Source of the DNA: Flavitalea plasmicola
GTDB taxonomy: Bacteria > Bacteroidota > Bacteroidia > Chitinophagales > Chitinophagaceae
DNA length: 64,000 nt
Assembly: GCF_030546645.1 (NCBI RefSeq)
Contig: NZ_JAUOTO010000004.1
Span: 930,001-994,000 of the forward strand
Direction of reading: 5' to 3'
The position numbers and the translations under genes were made by a program. Of this stretch, positions 43,181 to 51,751 are shown in pieces (position 1 is the first letter of the stretch; every line of letters begins with the position of its first letter). The notes beneath the pieces were generated by a model. The model saw only the letters and a program-made list of their open reading frames with translations, had not been told where the DNA came from and made no database searches.

Positions 43181-44090
43181 GCACTCCCCCGATGATCTGC
43201 ACCATGGTAACGCTTTCGTGTAAAAAAGCCAATGCTAAGATAAACCCCACCAGGGGATCGAGGTTGATAAAATTCCCCACTTCAGCGGCACTTAATAATT
43301 GAAGGGACTTGTTATACAACAAATAGCAGATGCCCGAAGCAAGCGCGCCCAGGAAAACGATGGCCAGCCATCCGGAAAATGACACGGAAGGCCATCCCTT
43401 ACCCCAATTTTCATATACCGCGGCCGGCAGCAATAACACCGAGCCGGCCAAAGTACAAAGACTGGTGATGAGCAAAGGGTCTCTGTCCGCTACTTTTTTG
43501 GAGATGATGGTATAGACGCCCCATGCAATGACGGCAATGATCATCAGCACATTGCCTGTGATGCTGTTACCTGTACTACTTTGATTGGACGACAGGAACC
43601 CGATGAATATCACGCCGGTGACGGATAGGATGATCCCGAACACCTGCTTGATAGAAAGTTTTTCTTTAAGAAAGACGGCAGCAAGCACTGCGATACATAT
43701 CGGGATAAACCCTTGCAGCAGGGCTCCCACCGAGGCGGAGGTCAGCCGGACTGAAAGATTGAAAAAGATATAGAATACCGTTACACCCGTAAAGCCTAAA
43801 AGTATTATTACTCCCCAGGGTATATCGGCAAGATGCCTGCCCGCCGACCGCCCTTTCCGGATAAAGAATATGCTCAACAGGGTAAGGGCGCCGATACTGC
43901 ATCTGTAAAAGGCCAGTGTCAAAGGAGGGACAACGTTGACGATGACTTTAGTGACGGCGAACGAGCTTCCCCATACGATCATAACGAATAAAATGCTGAC
44001 AAGTCCTACTAATCTCTTATTTGCCACAGGTAAATCATTTTGGATCGATTCAAGGTATTGCAACCCGAATGTAGTAAATTCTGCAATCAT
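43095..44090 (-). CDS. EamA/DMT-family transporter
   Basis: A 331-residue membrane protein with ten predicted helices in two EamA halves. Half one opens VSILFVMIVWGSSFAVTKVI and includes PLTLAFYRCSIGALTLLSIF; half two has NVLMIIAVIAWGVYTIISKKVADR. The ATG at 44090 is chosen over a TTG two codons upstream. EamA proteins export metabolites or amino acids. Its last codons (STTPSPVEKSSADPV) lie over the MarR gene's end, an 86-bp convergent overlap. Confidence 0.92.
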   Translation of the reverse strand: MIAEFTTFGLQYLESIQNDLPVANKRLVGLVSILFVMIVWGSSFAVTKVIVNVVPPLTLAFYRCSIGALTLLSIFFIRKGRSAGRHLADIPWGVIILLGFTGVTVFYIFFNLSVRLTSASVGALLQGFIPICIAVLAAVFLKEKLSIKQVFGIILSVTGVIFIGFLSSNQSSTGNSITGNVLMIIAVIAWGVYTIISKKVADRDPLLITSLCTLAGSVLLLPAAVYENWGKGWPSVSFSGWLAIVFLGALASGICYLLYNKSLQLLSAAEVGNFINLDPLVGFILALAFLHESVTMVQIIGGVLIVVGIVLSTTPSPVEKSSADPVSLPPL

Positions 44091-44145
44091 GATCAACGGT
44101 GCGGCCGGGCATGAAATTCTTTATAATTTGCGCAAAACTTAAAAT

Positions 44146-46983
44146 ATGCATTCAACACACCGGTGGCGTCGATGGAAAAGGTCAACCATCGCACCTGCCG
44201 TTATGATCTTTAGTTCGTTACTAACCCTCACTGTCGCAGCACAACAAAAAAAAGCTTCAGGTGAAAAACCGCTGTCACTGGATCCTGTCGTTCGGACAGG
44301 CCGGTTGGTCAATGGATTTACCTATTTCGTCCGTCGCAATACAGAACCCAAGAGCAGGGTAGTGCTGTACCTTGTGAACAAGGCGGGCTCTGTACTGGAA
44401 GCGGATGACCAGCGGGGACTGGCCCATTTCATGGAGCACATGAGCTTCAACGGTACTGCCCATTTTCCCAAAAATGAATTAGTTAATTATTTGCAAAGAT
44501 CGGGCGTACGGTTTGGCGCGGATCTAAATGCTTACACGTCCTTCGATGAGACGGTGTACCAACTGCCCCTGCCGTCGGACGATCCCGACCTTCTTCAACA
44601 TGGTTTCCAGATCATGCGCGACTGGGCGCAGGAAGCTACCCTGGATCCCACGGAGATAGATAAGGAACGAGGCGTTGTGCTGGAAGAAAAACGCCTTGGA
44701 AAAGGCGCTCAGGAGCGTATGCAACAAAAATACTGGCCCCAGCTGCTGAATCACTCGCGCTATGCCAATCGTATACCCATCGGGACAGACTCCGTCCTGA
44801 ATAATTTTAAGCCCGCCGCCATCCGCCGATTTTACCACGACTGGTATCGCCCGGATCTGCAGGCGCTGATCGTGGTAGGGGATATCAATGTGGATTCCGT
44901 CGAACAGCTGATCAGGAAGAAATTCGCGGACCTGAAGAACCCTGCCGGGGAAAAACCCAGGCCAAAATACCGGATCAACCTGACAGGAAAGAACCAATTC
45001 ATCGCTGTTACAGACCCGGAAATGCCGTCGACGGTCGCCGAGGTGGTGATCAAGCATGCGGGTACGGAGTTGAGGACGGCCACGGAATACCGCAACGCCA
45101 TCGTCCGGCAGCTATTCAACCAGATGCTGAGCCAACGCTACAGTGAGCTGGGACAACAAGCCAATCCTCCATTTATACAGGCCGGAGCGGGCATCGAGGA
45201 TTTCCTGGGAGGCCTTAGCATCTTTGATGCCAATGTTGCAGCGAAACCCGGACAGCTGGAGAATGGTTTTAAAGCGGCCTGGCGTGAAGCCGTCCGTGCC
45301 GGTCGCTTTGGCTTTACACAGCCTGAGCTGGACAGGGCCAGTCAAAATTACATGAGCAATATGGAGTCTTCGCTTAAGGAAAAAGGTAAGACCAACTCGC
45401 AAAGCTATGTAGAAGAGTACCAGCGATATTTTCTGAAAGGAGAGGCTGCGCCGGGTATCGATAAGGAATACGCACTGGTAAAGGACGCCCTTCCGACGAT
45501 CACGCTTGCCGAAGTAAATGCATTGGCAAAAGAATATATCAGGACCACTGACAGGGATATCCTGATACTGGCGCCGGAGAAAGAGAAAGCGGGTTTGCCT
45601 GACGAGGCAACAGTAAATGGCTGGCTGAAATCAGTGGAGCAAGAAAAGCTGACGGGGTATACGGACGATGTGAAGGGCAACCAGTTGCTGGCCATTAAGC
45701 CTACCCCTGGCAAAGTGGTCGATGTAAAACAAAACAAAGCCCTGGGAATAACAGAGATGACGCTGAGCAATGGTGTCAGGGTCATTTTAAAACCCACGGA
45801 CTTCAAGAATGACGAGGTGCTTTTTACGGCTTTCGCGCCGGGCGGCAGCTCGCTCTATGAAGACGCCGACTTCCAGTCGGCAGCCAACGCTGCTGTCCTC
45901 ATCAACAATGGCGGCGCCGGAGATTTCAATCTCATACAGCTGGGCAAATATCTTTCGGGCAAACAGGTATCGGTGCAACCGTACATTGGAGACAGGATGC
46001 AGGGCATCAATGGCGCTGCAGTTCCTAAAGACCTGGAAACGGCCTTACAGCTGACCTACCTTTATTTTACGGCTCCAAGAAAGGACACCGGCATATTCCA
46101 TAATATCATTTCCCGGAGCAAGGCGGGACTGGCCAACCGCGCCAACGACCCCAACAGCGTTTTTTCCGACACGGTCAGCGCCGTGATGAGCAATTACAAC
46201 AGCCGGGCAACGGGGCCTACCGTGGCGAAACTGGATCAGATCGACCTTGACAAGGCTTATGCCATCTATAAAGAGCGATTTTCTGACGCATCGGGCTTTA
46301 CTTTCCTGTTTGTCGGCAGCTTTGATACAGCCGCCATCAGGCCTTTGCTGGAGCAATATCCTGGTGCATTGCCCGCCACCCATCTCAATGAGCAGGCAAT
46401 AGACCGTGGGATCCACATCCCCGCCGGCCAGATCACGAAGACCGTACATAAGGGGAAAGAACCCAAGGCAACCGTGCGCCTTGTTCTCAGCGGCGACTAT
46501 ACTTTCAGCAATGAGAACAACGACTTGCTGCAGGCACTGTCAGAGGTGCTGGAGATCAGGTTGCTGGAACGGCTGCGGGAAGATGAAGGCGGCGTATACA
46601 GCCCTAATGCCTCCGTGAATTTTACAAAGTATCCCACTCCCCGGTATGCTTTAACGGTAGCATTCGGATGTGCGCCGCAGAACGTGGACAAGCTCATTGC
46701 TTCCGCACTTGATGAGATAGACAAGCTGAGGAAGGCTGGGCCCCTGCCTGTCAACCTGGAGAAGTATAAGGCGGAGACCCTCCGTTCGTTCGAGACGGCG
46801 GATAAGACAAATAGTTTCTGGCTGCATTACCTCTCTTCTCAATACCAGAATAAGGAGAATGTCGACGAGGTGCTGCATATGAAAGAGGATCTGGACAAGG
46901 TGACAGTCCAGGCGCTGCAGCAGGCAGCTGACCGGTATCTGAAGGGTAACAACCTGATCAGGCTGGTGCTCTTACCTGAATAA
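44146..46983 (+). CDS. M16-family zinc metallopeptidase (two-unit), secreted
   Basis: A 945-residue protein with an N-terminal signal (ends LTVAAQQ). It contains two M16 homology units. The first is active, with the inverted zinc motif HFMEH (about residues 94-98) and the downstream Glu ligand in RGVVLEEKR. The second (about 535-945) lacks HxxEH and serves as the clamshell partner. Members degrade peptides in the periplasm. It is preceded by a divergent exporter and followed by a strong terminator, so it is probably a single-gene unit. Confidence 0.93.
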   Translation: MHSTHRWRRWKRSTIAPAVMIFSSLLTLTVAAQQKKASGEKPLSLDPVVRTGRLVNGFTYFVRRNTEPKSRVVLYLVNKAGSVLEADDQRGLAHFMEHMSFNGTAHFPKNELVNYLQRSGVRFGADLNAYTSFDETVYQLPLPSDDPDLLQHGFQIMRDWAQEATLDPTEIDKERGVVLEEKRLGKGAQERMQQKYWPQLLNHSRYANRIPIGTDSVLNNFKPAAIRRFYHDWYRPDLQALIVVGDINVDSVEQLIRKKFADLKNPAGEKPRPKYRINLTGKNQFIAVTDPEMPSTVAEVVIKHAGTELRTATEYRNAIVRQLFNQMLSQRYSELGQQANPPFIQAGAGIEDFLGGLSIFDANVAAKPGQLENGFKAAWREAVRAGRFGFTQPELDRASQNYMSNMESSLKEKGKTNSQSYVEEYQRYFLKGEAAPGIDKEYALVKDALPTITLAEVNALAKEYIRTTDRDILILAPEKEKAGLPDEATVNGWLKSVEQEKLTGYTDDVKGNQLLAIKPTPGKVVDVKQNKALGITEMTLSNGVRVILKPTDFKNDEVLFTAFAPGGSSLYEDADFQSAANAAVLINNGGAGDFNLIQLGKYLSGKQVSVQPYIGDRMQGINGAAVPKDLETALQLTYLYFTAPRKDTGIFHNIISRSKAGLANRANDPNSVFSDTVSAVMSNYNSRATGPTVAKLDQIDLDKAYAIYKERFSDASGFTFLFVGSFDTAAIRPLLEQYPGALPATHLNEQAIDRGIHIPAGQITKTVHKGKEPKATVRLVLSGDYTFSNENNDLLQALSEVLEIRLLERLREDEGGVYSPNASVNFTKYPTPRYALTVAFGCAPQNVDKLIASALDEIDKLRKAGPLPVNLEKYKAETLRSFETADKTNSFWLHYLSSQYQNKENVDEVLHMKEDLDKVTVQALQQAADRYLKGNNLIRLVLLPE

Positions 46984-46997
46984 TGACTTATGCAAAT

Positions 46998-47026
46998 GGC
47001 CCGGATCCCGAGATCCGGGCCTTCTT
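46998..47026. terminator. Bidirectional terminator between the M16 peptidase and a small gene
   Basis: A perfect 10-bp stem GGCCCGGATC / GATCCGGGCC with loop CCGA, followed on the plus strand by TTCTT. It stands between the M16 stop (46983) and the stop of the convergent 52-residue gene (47025). Confidence 0.8.
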
Positions 47027-47183
47027 ATCCTTCATTCCGCCATTGCTCTGCATCCTTTTTTTGGTCTTTTTCGGCTTCTTTCTTCGATTTGCCGCTGGTC
47101 TTCACTTGTATCCTGATGGCTTCCTGTCCTCTTTTTACAGGATCGTCCTCTTTGTCATTAGGTTTTTGTTTGTCCTTGTTCAT
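47025..47183 (-). CDS. Small highly charged 52-residue protein
   Basis: Read on the minus strand from the ATG at 47183, a 52-residue protein full of Lys, Asp and Glu: it opens MNKDKQKPNDKEDDPVKRG, has KTSGKSKKEAEKDQKKD, and ends EQWRNEG just before a stop at 47025. Soluble, with no Cys and one Trp. Composition and length match a class of short conserved proteins of unknown role in Bacteroidota. The open frame on the other strand is a hydrophobic mirror with poor codon logic. Support is moderate: clean start and stop, and a terminator directly after the stop. Confidence 0.55.
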   Translation of the reverse strand: MNKDKQKPNDKEDDPVKRGQEAIRIQVKTSGKSKKEAEKDQKKDAEQWRNEG

Positions 47184-47306
47184 AATGGGGCGTTTTAATG
47201 TTTGCCATCAAAACCCGGACCACTGTAAAACATTTTCTGTCTTAACAATTGAGTATCACCAAAATTGAATATCTTCAATCATATTGATCCCATCGTATCC
47301 GCAAGC

Positions 47307-47909
47307 ATGTCAATACTTAAAAGACATTTTCTTCTTCCTCTTTCATTATTTGTGGTTTGCTGCAGCCATAGTCTTGTGGCATTCAGCCAGGACTGGGACC
47401 TCAAAGTCGCGGAGCGCATAAATCCTCAAAACCCTCATTCCGCCGTATGGCGGGGGGCAACCTCTTCTGCTTATCCCTTGGGGGTTGCATTACCTGTAAG
47501 TCAGTTCGTTTACGGTATTATTGCCCACGATAAGAACAGCCGTAAAAAAGCATACGAAAGCCTGGCGGGCCTGGTGGTCTCCGCTGCTATTACGGAAACG
47601 CTCAAATTTAGTATTGACAGGCAGCGGCCCGGGGAAAAACATCCCGATAAAATATTTCCGTACAAGGTAGAGACCGGAAGATCATTTCCTTCGGGCCATA
47701 CAACCATAGCATTCGCCACCGCCACCAGCCTTGCCCTGGAATACAGAAAATGGTATGTGGTAGTGCCAGCCTATCTTTGGGCGGGCACCGTTGGCTATTC
47801 GAGGGTTTACCTGGGGCAGCATTATCCCACCGATGTCATTGGCGGGGCCCTTGTCGGTACCGGCGGCGCATTACTCAGCCACTGGTTGAGCCGGAAATTG
47901 CTCAGGTGA
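47307..47909 (+). CDS. PAP2-family membrane phosphatase
   Basis: A 200-residue protein (ATG at 47307, giving a signal or first helix ending AFSQ). The three PAP2 motifs are complete: KFSIDRQRPGEKHP (about residue 105), FPSGHTT (about 130) and SRVYLGQHYPTDVIGG (about 172), with the catalytic His pair. Such enzymes dephosphorylate lipid phosphates such as undecaprenyl pyrophosphate or phosphatidic acid. It is convergent with an MFS gene, with a 39-bp overlap at the 3' end. Confidence 0.93.
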   Translation: MSILKRHFLLPLSLFVVCCSHSLVAFSQDWDLKVAERINPQNPHSAVWRGATSSAYPLGVALPVSQFVYGIIAHDKNSRKKAYESLAGLVVSAAITETLKFSIDRQRPGEKHPDKIFPYKVETGRSFPSGHTTIAFATATSLALEYRKWYVVVPAYLWAGTVGYSRVYLGQHYPTDVIGGALVGTGGALLSHWLSRKLLR

Positions 47910-49124
47910 CTTTTTTTCCCTGCCCAAGACCTTTTTGGTAATAACAATGCTCAGCAGCATGCATACAGCTCCGATGAGGAAGTGCATGCCCGGGAAATAG
48001 AAGGGTGCTTTCGTGCTGGTGAAATAAGCAAAGGTGCCGCTCATGATCAACGGGCCAATGATGGTGGTCAGGCTCATCAGGCTTGTCAGTGAACCCTGCA
48101 GCTCTCCCTGATGGGAGGGGGATACATGGCCCGAAATGACGGATTGCAGCGATGGGCCGCAGATCCCACCCAGGCAATAGGGCACCAGGAAAGCAAACAT
48201 CATCCATCCCTGTGTGGCACAAGCAAACAGCACCAGCCCCAATGTGTAGAGAGAAAGCCCGAGGTAAATGCTTTTTTCATTCCCGATCTTCGGGTTGATG
48301 ACCCTTGTCAATCCAGCCTGCACCGCGCCGACCAGCACCCCCACTACGGTCAGGGAGATGCCCACTGTTTTTTCACTCCAATGGAACCGGTAGATCGTGA
48401 AGAAATTCCAATTGCCCTGTACTGACTGGGCGCCAAGATAGATCAGGAAAAAGCTGAATGCCAATCCGCCAATCTCCGGGTGCGATCTGAGGAATCTCAG
48501 AGATCCGAAAGGATTAGCGCGCCTCCACTCGAAGGGCCGCCGGTTTTCCTTGCTCAACGATTCAGGTAATAAAAAGTATCCGTACAGGCAGTTCAGTAAA
48601 CAAAGGGCGGCAGCAGCATAAAAGGGCGCCCTGATCCCCCAGGTGGACAGGAACGCTCCGAGTGCGGGTCCGAGCACAAAGCCCAAACCAAAAGCAGCCC
48701 CGATCAGGCCAAAATTCTTCGCCCTGGAGGTTTCATCTGTACTTACGTCGGCAATATAGGCAGTGGCGGTTGTAAAGCTGGCGCCTGTGACACCGGCGAT
48801 CACACGCCCTATGAATAGCCATCCATATGCCGGGGCCAATGCCAGGATGATATAATCGATGCCGAAGCCCAATAAAGAAGACAGCAGGACGGGCCGGCGG
48901 CCAAACCGATCACTTAGATTGCCGATCACCGGCGCACATAAAAACTGGGTGATGGCAAAGACGGAAAGCAACAGGGCGCCGTATGTACTGGCCTGGTTGA
49001 CAGGTATGCCCTTTAATTGCGAGATCAGGTCAGCCATCACGGGGATGATAAGACCCCATCCCATTACATCAATCAGTAAAGTGATGAATATAAAGCTGAT
49101 AGCTGCCTTCTTGGTTGGTTGCAT
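47871..49124 (-). CDS. MFS transporter, TetA-like (TCR/Tet type)
   Basis: A 417-residue twelve-helix transporter. The first helix is ISFIFITLLIDVMGWGLIIPV, then GALLLSVFAITQFLCAPVIGNLSDRFGRRPVLL, which includes the conserved GNLSDRFGRR loop of the family. The TetA-like helix-1 motif suggests drug/H+ antiport, though many homologues export other compounds. The last 39 bp overlap the PAP2 gene. Confidence 0.92.
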   Translation of the reverse strand: MQPTKKAAISFIFITLLIDVMGWGLIIPVMADLISQLKGIPVNQASTYGALLLSVFAITQFLCAPVIGNLSDRFGRRPVLLSSLLGFGIDYIILALAPAYGWLFIGRVIAGVTGASFTTATAYIADVSTDETSRAKNFGLIGAAFGLGFVLGPALGAFLSTWGIRAPFYAAAALCLLNCLYGYFLLPESLSKENRRPFEWRRANPFGSLRFLRSHPEIGGLAFSFFLIYLGAQSVQGNWNFFTIYRFHWSEKTVGISLTVVGVLVGAVQAGLTRVINPKIGNEKSIYLGLSLYTLGLVLFACATQGWMMFAFLVPYCLGGICGPSLQSVISGHVSPSHQGELQGSLTSLMSLTTIIGPLIMSGTFAYFTSTKAPFYFPGMHFLIGAVCMLLSIVITKKVLGREKKSPEQFPAQPVAE

Positions 49125-49152
49125 AAAAGTCGGTGTTTATGGACTTGAGCAA

Positions 49153-49160
49153 CAAACTTA
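49153..49160 (-). promoter_or_regulatory. -7 box (TAAGTTTG) of the MFS gene
   Basis: A minus-strand TAnnTTTG match 28 bp before the MFS start at 49124. Confidence 0.4.
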
Positions 49161-49253
49161 CAAAAGATCGGAACAAAATGCTAATTTGATTAGTATTATT
49201 TTAACCCGGCCCCCAGGGTTTCGGATTCATCCGATGGCACCTTAAAAGATATG

Positions 49254-49280
49254 GTCGAAGGTTAAAGTCGAAGGTTTAAA
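49254..49280. repeat. Tandem 13-bp direct repeat
   Basis: GTCGAAGGTTAAA is followed at once by GTCGAAGGTTTAAA in the non-coding gap beside the terminator at 49274-49303. No function is proposed. Confidence 0.5.
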
Positions 49281-49303
49281 AAAGCCCGGATAGAAATCCG
49301 GGC
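49274..49303 (-). terminator. Terminator after the XseA-like gene
   Basis: An 8-bp stem (GCCCGGAT / ATCCGGGC) around a 4-base loop, followed on the minus strand by TTTTTTAAA. It is about 60 bp after the stop of the XseA-like gene. Confidence 0.8.
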
Positions 49304-49364
49304 CGTTGCTAAAATCCAATATCCTATTAAAAGCCAAAGGCAACTATGCAATTGTTATACCAGC

Positions 49365-50573
49365 TTATTTTTTCCCCAGCAGCCAACCGATCAATAACCC
49401 CAGTCCGATGGCGATGGCTAGCCATCGCCATCGTTGCAGCTTCAATCTGCGGATGGCCACTTCGAGGTCATTGGCTCTATCCTCCAGCATATGGGCTAAT
49501 TCGCGCGCTTGCCGGGAATTGTATTCCATCTCTGTTTTCTGAAGGTCCAGCGTTGTCAGCTGCTGTTGGATCATTTTTACTTCTTCCTTATGCAGTCCCG
49601 TTTCTTTTTCGCTTAGCTCTTTTAATGCCTGGACCTGCGTTTCCATGTTCTTCACTTGTTTCCCGTAGGTCGCTTCATACTGGCTCCTGATCAGCTCGGT
49701 ATATTTTGCCCTGGAATTTTCGATCTCGGCGATTGTGTCATTATAGATCGCCCGTAAATATTGTCCCAGGGCGGTAGGAGTGATAAAGGCTTTGTCCGCC
49801 ACCTGTTGTACCAGGCTGGTATCTTCTTTGTGGCCAATGGCCGTCACCAGCAGGGGGACCAGCTTCAAACAACAAGCTGCGATAGCCGGGCTATTGAAGA
49901 TCTCCATATTTTCGCCCCCTCCCCGGGCAATGACAAGGATGTCCTGCATCCCTGTGTCGTTCAATCGCTCTAATGCGGCTGTGATCTCTGTTTCCGAGTT
50001 CAGCCCGATCCTTTGGAACCGCAGGTCGAAAAAGCCGATGGCCTCTTCCAGGCTGTGCTTAATATCCGCGTCTATTATGGCTGTTTTGCCGATCAGGATG
50101 GTGATGCTGATACGCTGCTCCCGGACAATCCGCGACTTGATCATGGCGTCTACGTCCCGGTAGCCCATGGCAGCTTTCTGCCGCAGGATCTCCAGCATCA
50201 GGACCTCTTTTTCAGAATGTTTGCTGGCTACCTGGGCTACCAGCTGGGAAAGATTGATATGGATCTCGATCCGCCCGCCGGCCGGGACGACCCGCCGGGT
50301 AATAAACCCCCAGAATTCAATTGTCTTTCCGGGCTTGAGGGTGGAACGGGCCAGGGCAGGCACGATCAGCGTTAGCTGTGCATCTGTCGTCTCATCCCGG
50401 AGCGTATCATAGTAGAATCCGCCATAGGCCATTCCTTTCCCCGGTTGGTAAATGCCCTTAAGCTGCAGCATTTTTTTTGAAGCCGGTGGGGTAAGCGCAT
50501 TGTTGAAAAGTTGCAGGATCGCCGATGGGGAATAATTTATTTCCGAAGTCAGAACGGGTAGTTCTTCAGCCAT
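49365..50573 (-). CDS. Exonuclease VII large-subunit-like protein with C-terminal membrane anchor
   Basis: A 402-residue protein (ATG at 50573, with an AAAGGAGG site and a -7 box upstream). Residues about 25-115 are an OB-fold (YYDTLRDETTDAQLTLIVP). Residues about 130-300 resemble the XseA catalytic core: DILVIARGGGENMEIFN (about 212-228) and LVTAIGHKEDTSLVQQVADKAFITPTAL (from about 243), matching the RGGG and GHExD motifs. It then has a long coiled coil (about 300-375) and one membrane helix WLAIAIGLGLLIGWLLG at the end. Normal XseA is cytosolic and paired with XseB, which is not seen here. A membrane-tethered DNA-processing role is inferred. Confidence 0.72.
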   Translation of the reverse strand: MAEELPVLTSEINYSPSAILQLFNNALTPPASKKMLQLKGIYQPGKGMAYGGFYYDTLRDETTDAQLTLIVPALARSTLKPGKTIEFWGFITRRVVPAGGRIEIHINLSQLVAQVASKHSEKEVLMLEILRQKAAMGYRDVDAMIKSRIVREQRISITILIGKTAIIDADIKHSLEEAIGFFDLRFQRIGLNSETEITAALERLNDTGMQDILVIARGGGENMEIFNSPAIAACCLKLVPLLVTAIGHKEDTSLVQQVADKAFITPTALGQYLRAIYNDTIAEIENSRAKYTELIRSQYEATYGKQVKNMETQVQALKELSEKETGLHKEEVKMIQQQLTTLDLQKTEMEYNSRQARELAHMLEDRANDLEVAIRRLKLQRWRWLAIAIGLGLLIGWLLGKK

Positions 50574-50594
50574 AAGTAAACTTTGCCTCCTTTG

Positions 50595-50602
50595 CAAATT
50601 TA
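50595..50602 (-). promoter_or_regulatory. -7 box (TAAATTTG) of the XseA-like gene
   Basis: A minus-strand TAnnTTTG match lying 21 bp before the start at 50573, with a good ribosome site (AAAGGAGG) between them. It follows the stop of the monooxygenase relic by only a few bases. Confidence 0.45.
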
Positions 50603-50609
50603 CGTTCTT

Positions 50610-50885
50610 CTACGTCCCGATGTTGGTTTCTTCTATGATGGACTGCATCAGCTCCCCGGCTTTTGTATGTTTCAATACCGGTGCGATCTGACCGCCCCAG
50701 AATAAGATCATATCCCATTTTTCCTGTTCCATGGCCGCCTCCCTTAGCGTATAAGCTCCGTAGCCTCCAAGCCCGCCGGCGTTGAAGACAGTTGCTGCCA
50801 GTGCGACGGATGAAAGGTTGCCGCCGAATGGCCCTTGCAGGATGGGATAGGTAATATTCAGTGGTTCAGATGCCTTTGTTTTGTA
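50610..50885 (-). pseudogene. Nitronate monooxygenase relic with large internal deletion
   Basis: A minus-strand open stretch with no start codon (it is bounded upstream by TGA). It begins with the N-terminal signature of nitronate monooxygenases, ITYPILQGPFGGNLSSVALA then NAGGLGGYGAYTL, and jumps straight to the C-terminal signature WGGQIAPVLKHTKAGELMQS and IIEETN before a stop. About 250 residues of the middle, including most of the flavin barrel, are missing, in frame. The start codon is also lost. It is therefore a decayed remnant. It sits directly downstream of the SDR gene. Confidence 0.7.
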
Positions 50886-50906
50886 TCACATAGGGGGGAA
50901 TTTATT

Positions 50907-51641
50907 TTAATTCAGGTGGTGACCGGCGGCCATACCGCCGTCCACATTGATGATAGCGCCATTGATAAACTTGCTTTTTGCAACGGTAAAGACCATTTGG
51001 GCGATGTCTTCCACTTCGCCGACCCGGTTCAGGAGGTGCAACCCGGCGCTTCGATCGGCGTCATTTCCATGCATAGGCGTGCGGATAACGCCGGGCGCCA
51101 CCGTATTGATCCGGATATTATCTTTTCCGAACTCGGCTGCCAACTGGACTGTGAGCGAATGTATCGCTCCTTTGGAGGCGAGTGCCGCGGTGGTAGGGGA
51201 GCCTCCCAGCGCATGATTTACCAGAGGGGTGCCGATGTTGATCACTACGCCGTCATGCTGCCTGAGCATTTGAGGGATAACGGCCTGGGTAGTAAAGAAG
51301 GTCCCTTTCAGATTCGTATTAAGAAACCGGTCGAGATAAGCCTCATCCACCTCCAGGAAAGGCCTGGTCCCGAAAATACCGGCATTGTTCACCAATACGT
51401 CTACTGAGCCGAACCTTTCGATGGCGGTCGCTGCCAGTTTCTCTCCGGTCTTTCTATGCGCTATGTTACCTGCCACCATGGCGAGATTATCGCCTCCCCC
51501 CAGTTCCAGGAAAGCCTGCTCCAGCTTTGTAGCAGTTGAAGAATTGATCACCACATTGTCGCCATTGTGTAAGAATTGGCGGGCTATTTCTTTTCCGATG
51601 CCTGACGATGCGCCGGTGACGATGATTGTTTGCTTTTCCAT
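50907..51641 (-). CDS. SDR-family protein lacking the catalytic Tyr
   Basis: A 244-residue protein (ATG at 51641). The cofactor loop GASSGIGKE and the NNAG motif are intact, and the end is INVDGGM. However, the YxxxK motif reads ALASK: the active-site Tyr is replaced by Ala, and the usual Ser of the triad is in NIGTP. This variant (TAALASKGAIHSL) belongs to a divergent SDR branch, so activity as a classical reductase is doubtful. It is transcribed in the same direction as the Crp gene located 110 bp upstream. Confidence 0.88.
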   Translation of the reverse strand: MEKQTIIVTGASSGIGKEIARQFLHNGDNVVINSSTATKLEQAFLELGGGDNLAMVAGNIAHRKTGEKLAATAIERFGSVDVLVNNAGIFGTRPFLEVDEAYLDRFLNTNLKGTFFTTQAVIPQMLRQHDGVVINIGTPLVNHALGGSPTTAALASKGAIHSLTVQLAAEFGKDNIRINTVAPGVIRTPMHGNDADRSAGLHLLNRVGEVEDIAQMVFTVAKSKFINGAIINVDGGMAAGHHLN

Positions 51642-51751
51642 TTTCCTTGTGTTTTTAATTACAACACAAAGTAAGCACGGCGCTCTCATAATACTGTGTG
51701 ATCCAGGTCACTTTTGAATGAACCGGCATCTTATGTGAGGCAGGTCACTTA

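Noticed and set aside
46983-47198. A hydrophobic plus-strand frame of 71 codons after the M16 gene.
   Set aside because: It is antisense to the Lys-rich small gene and crosses a perfect terminator stem; the charged reading on the minus strand is more natural.
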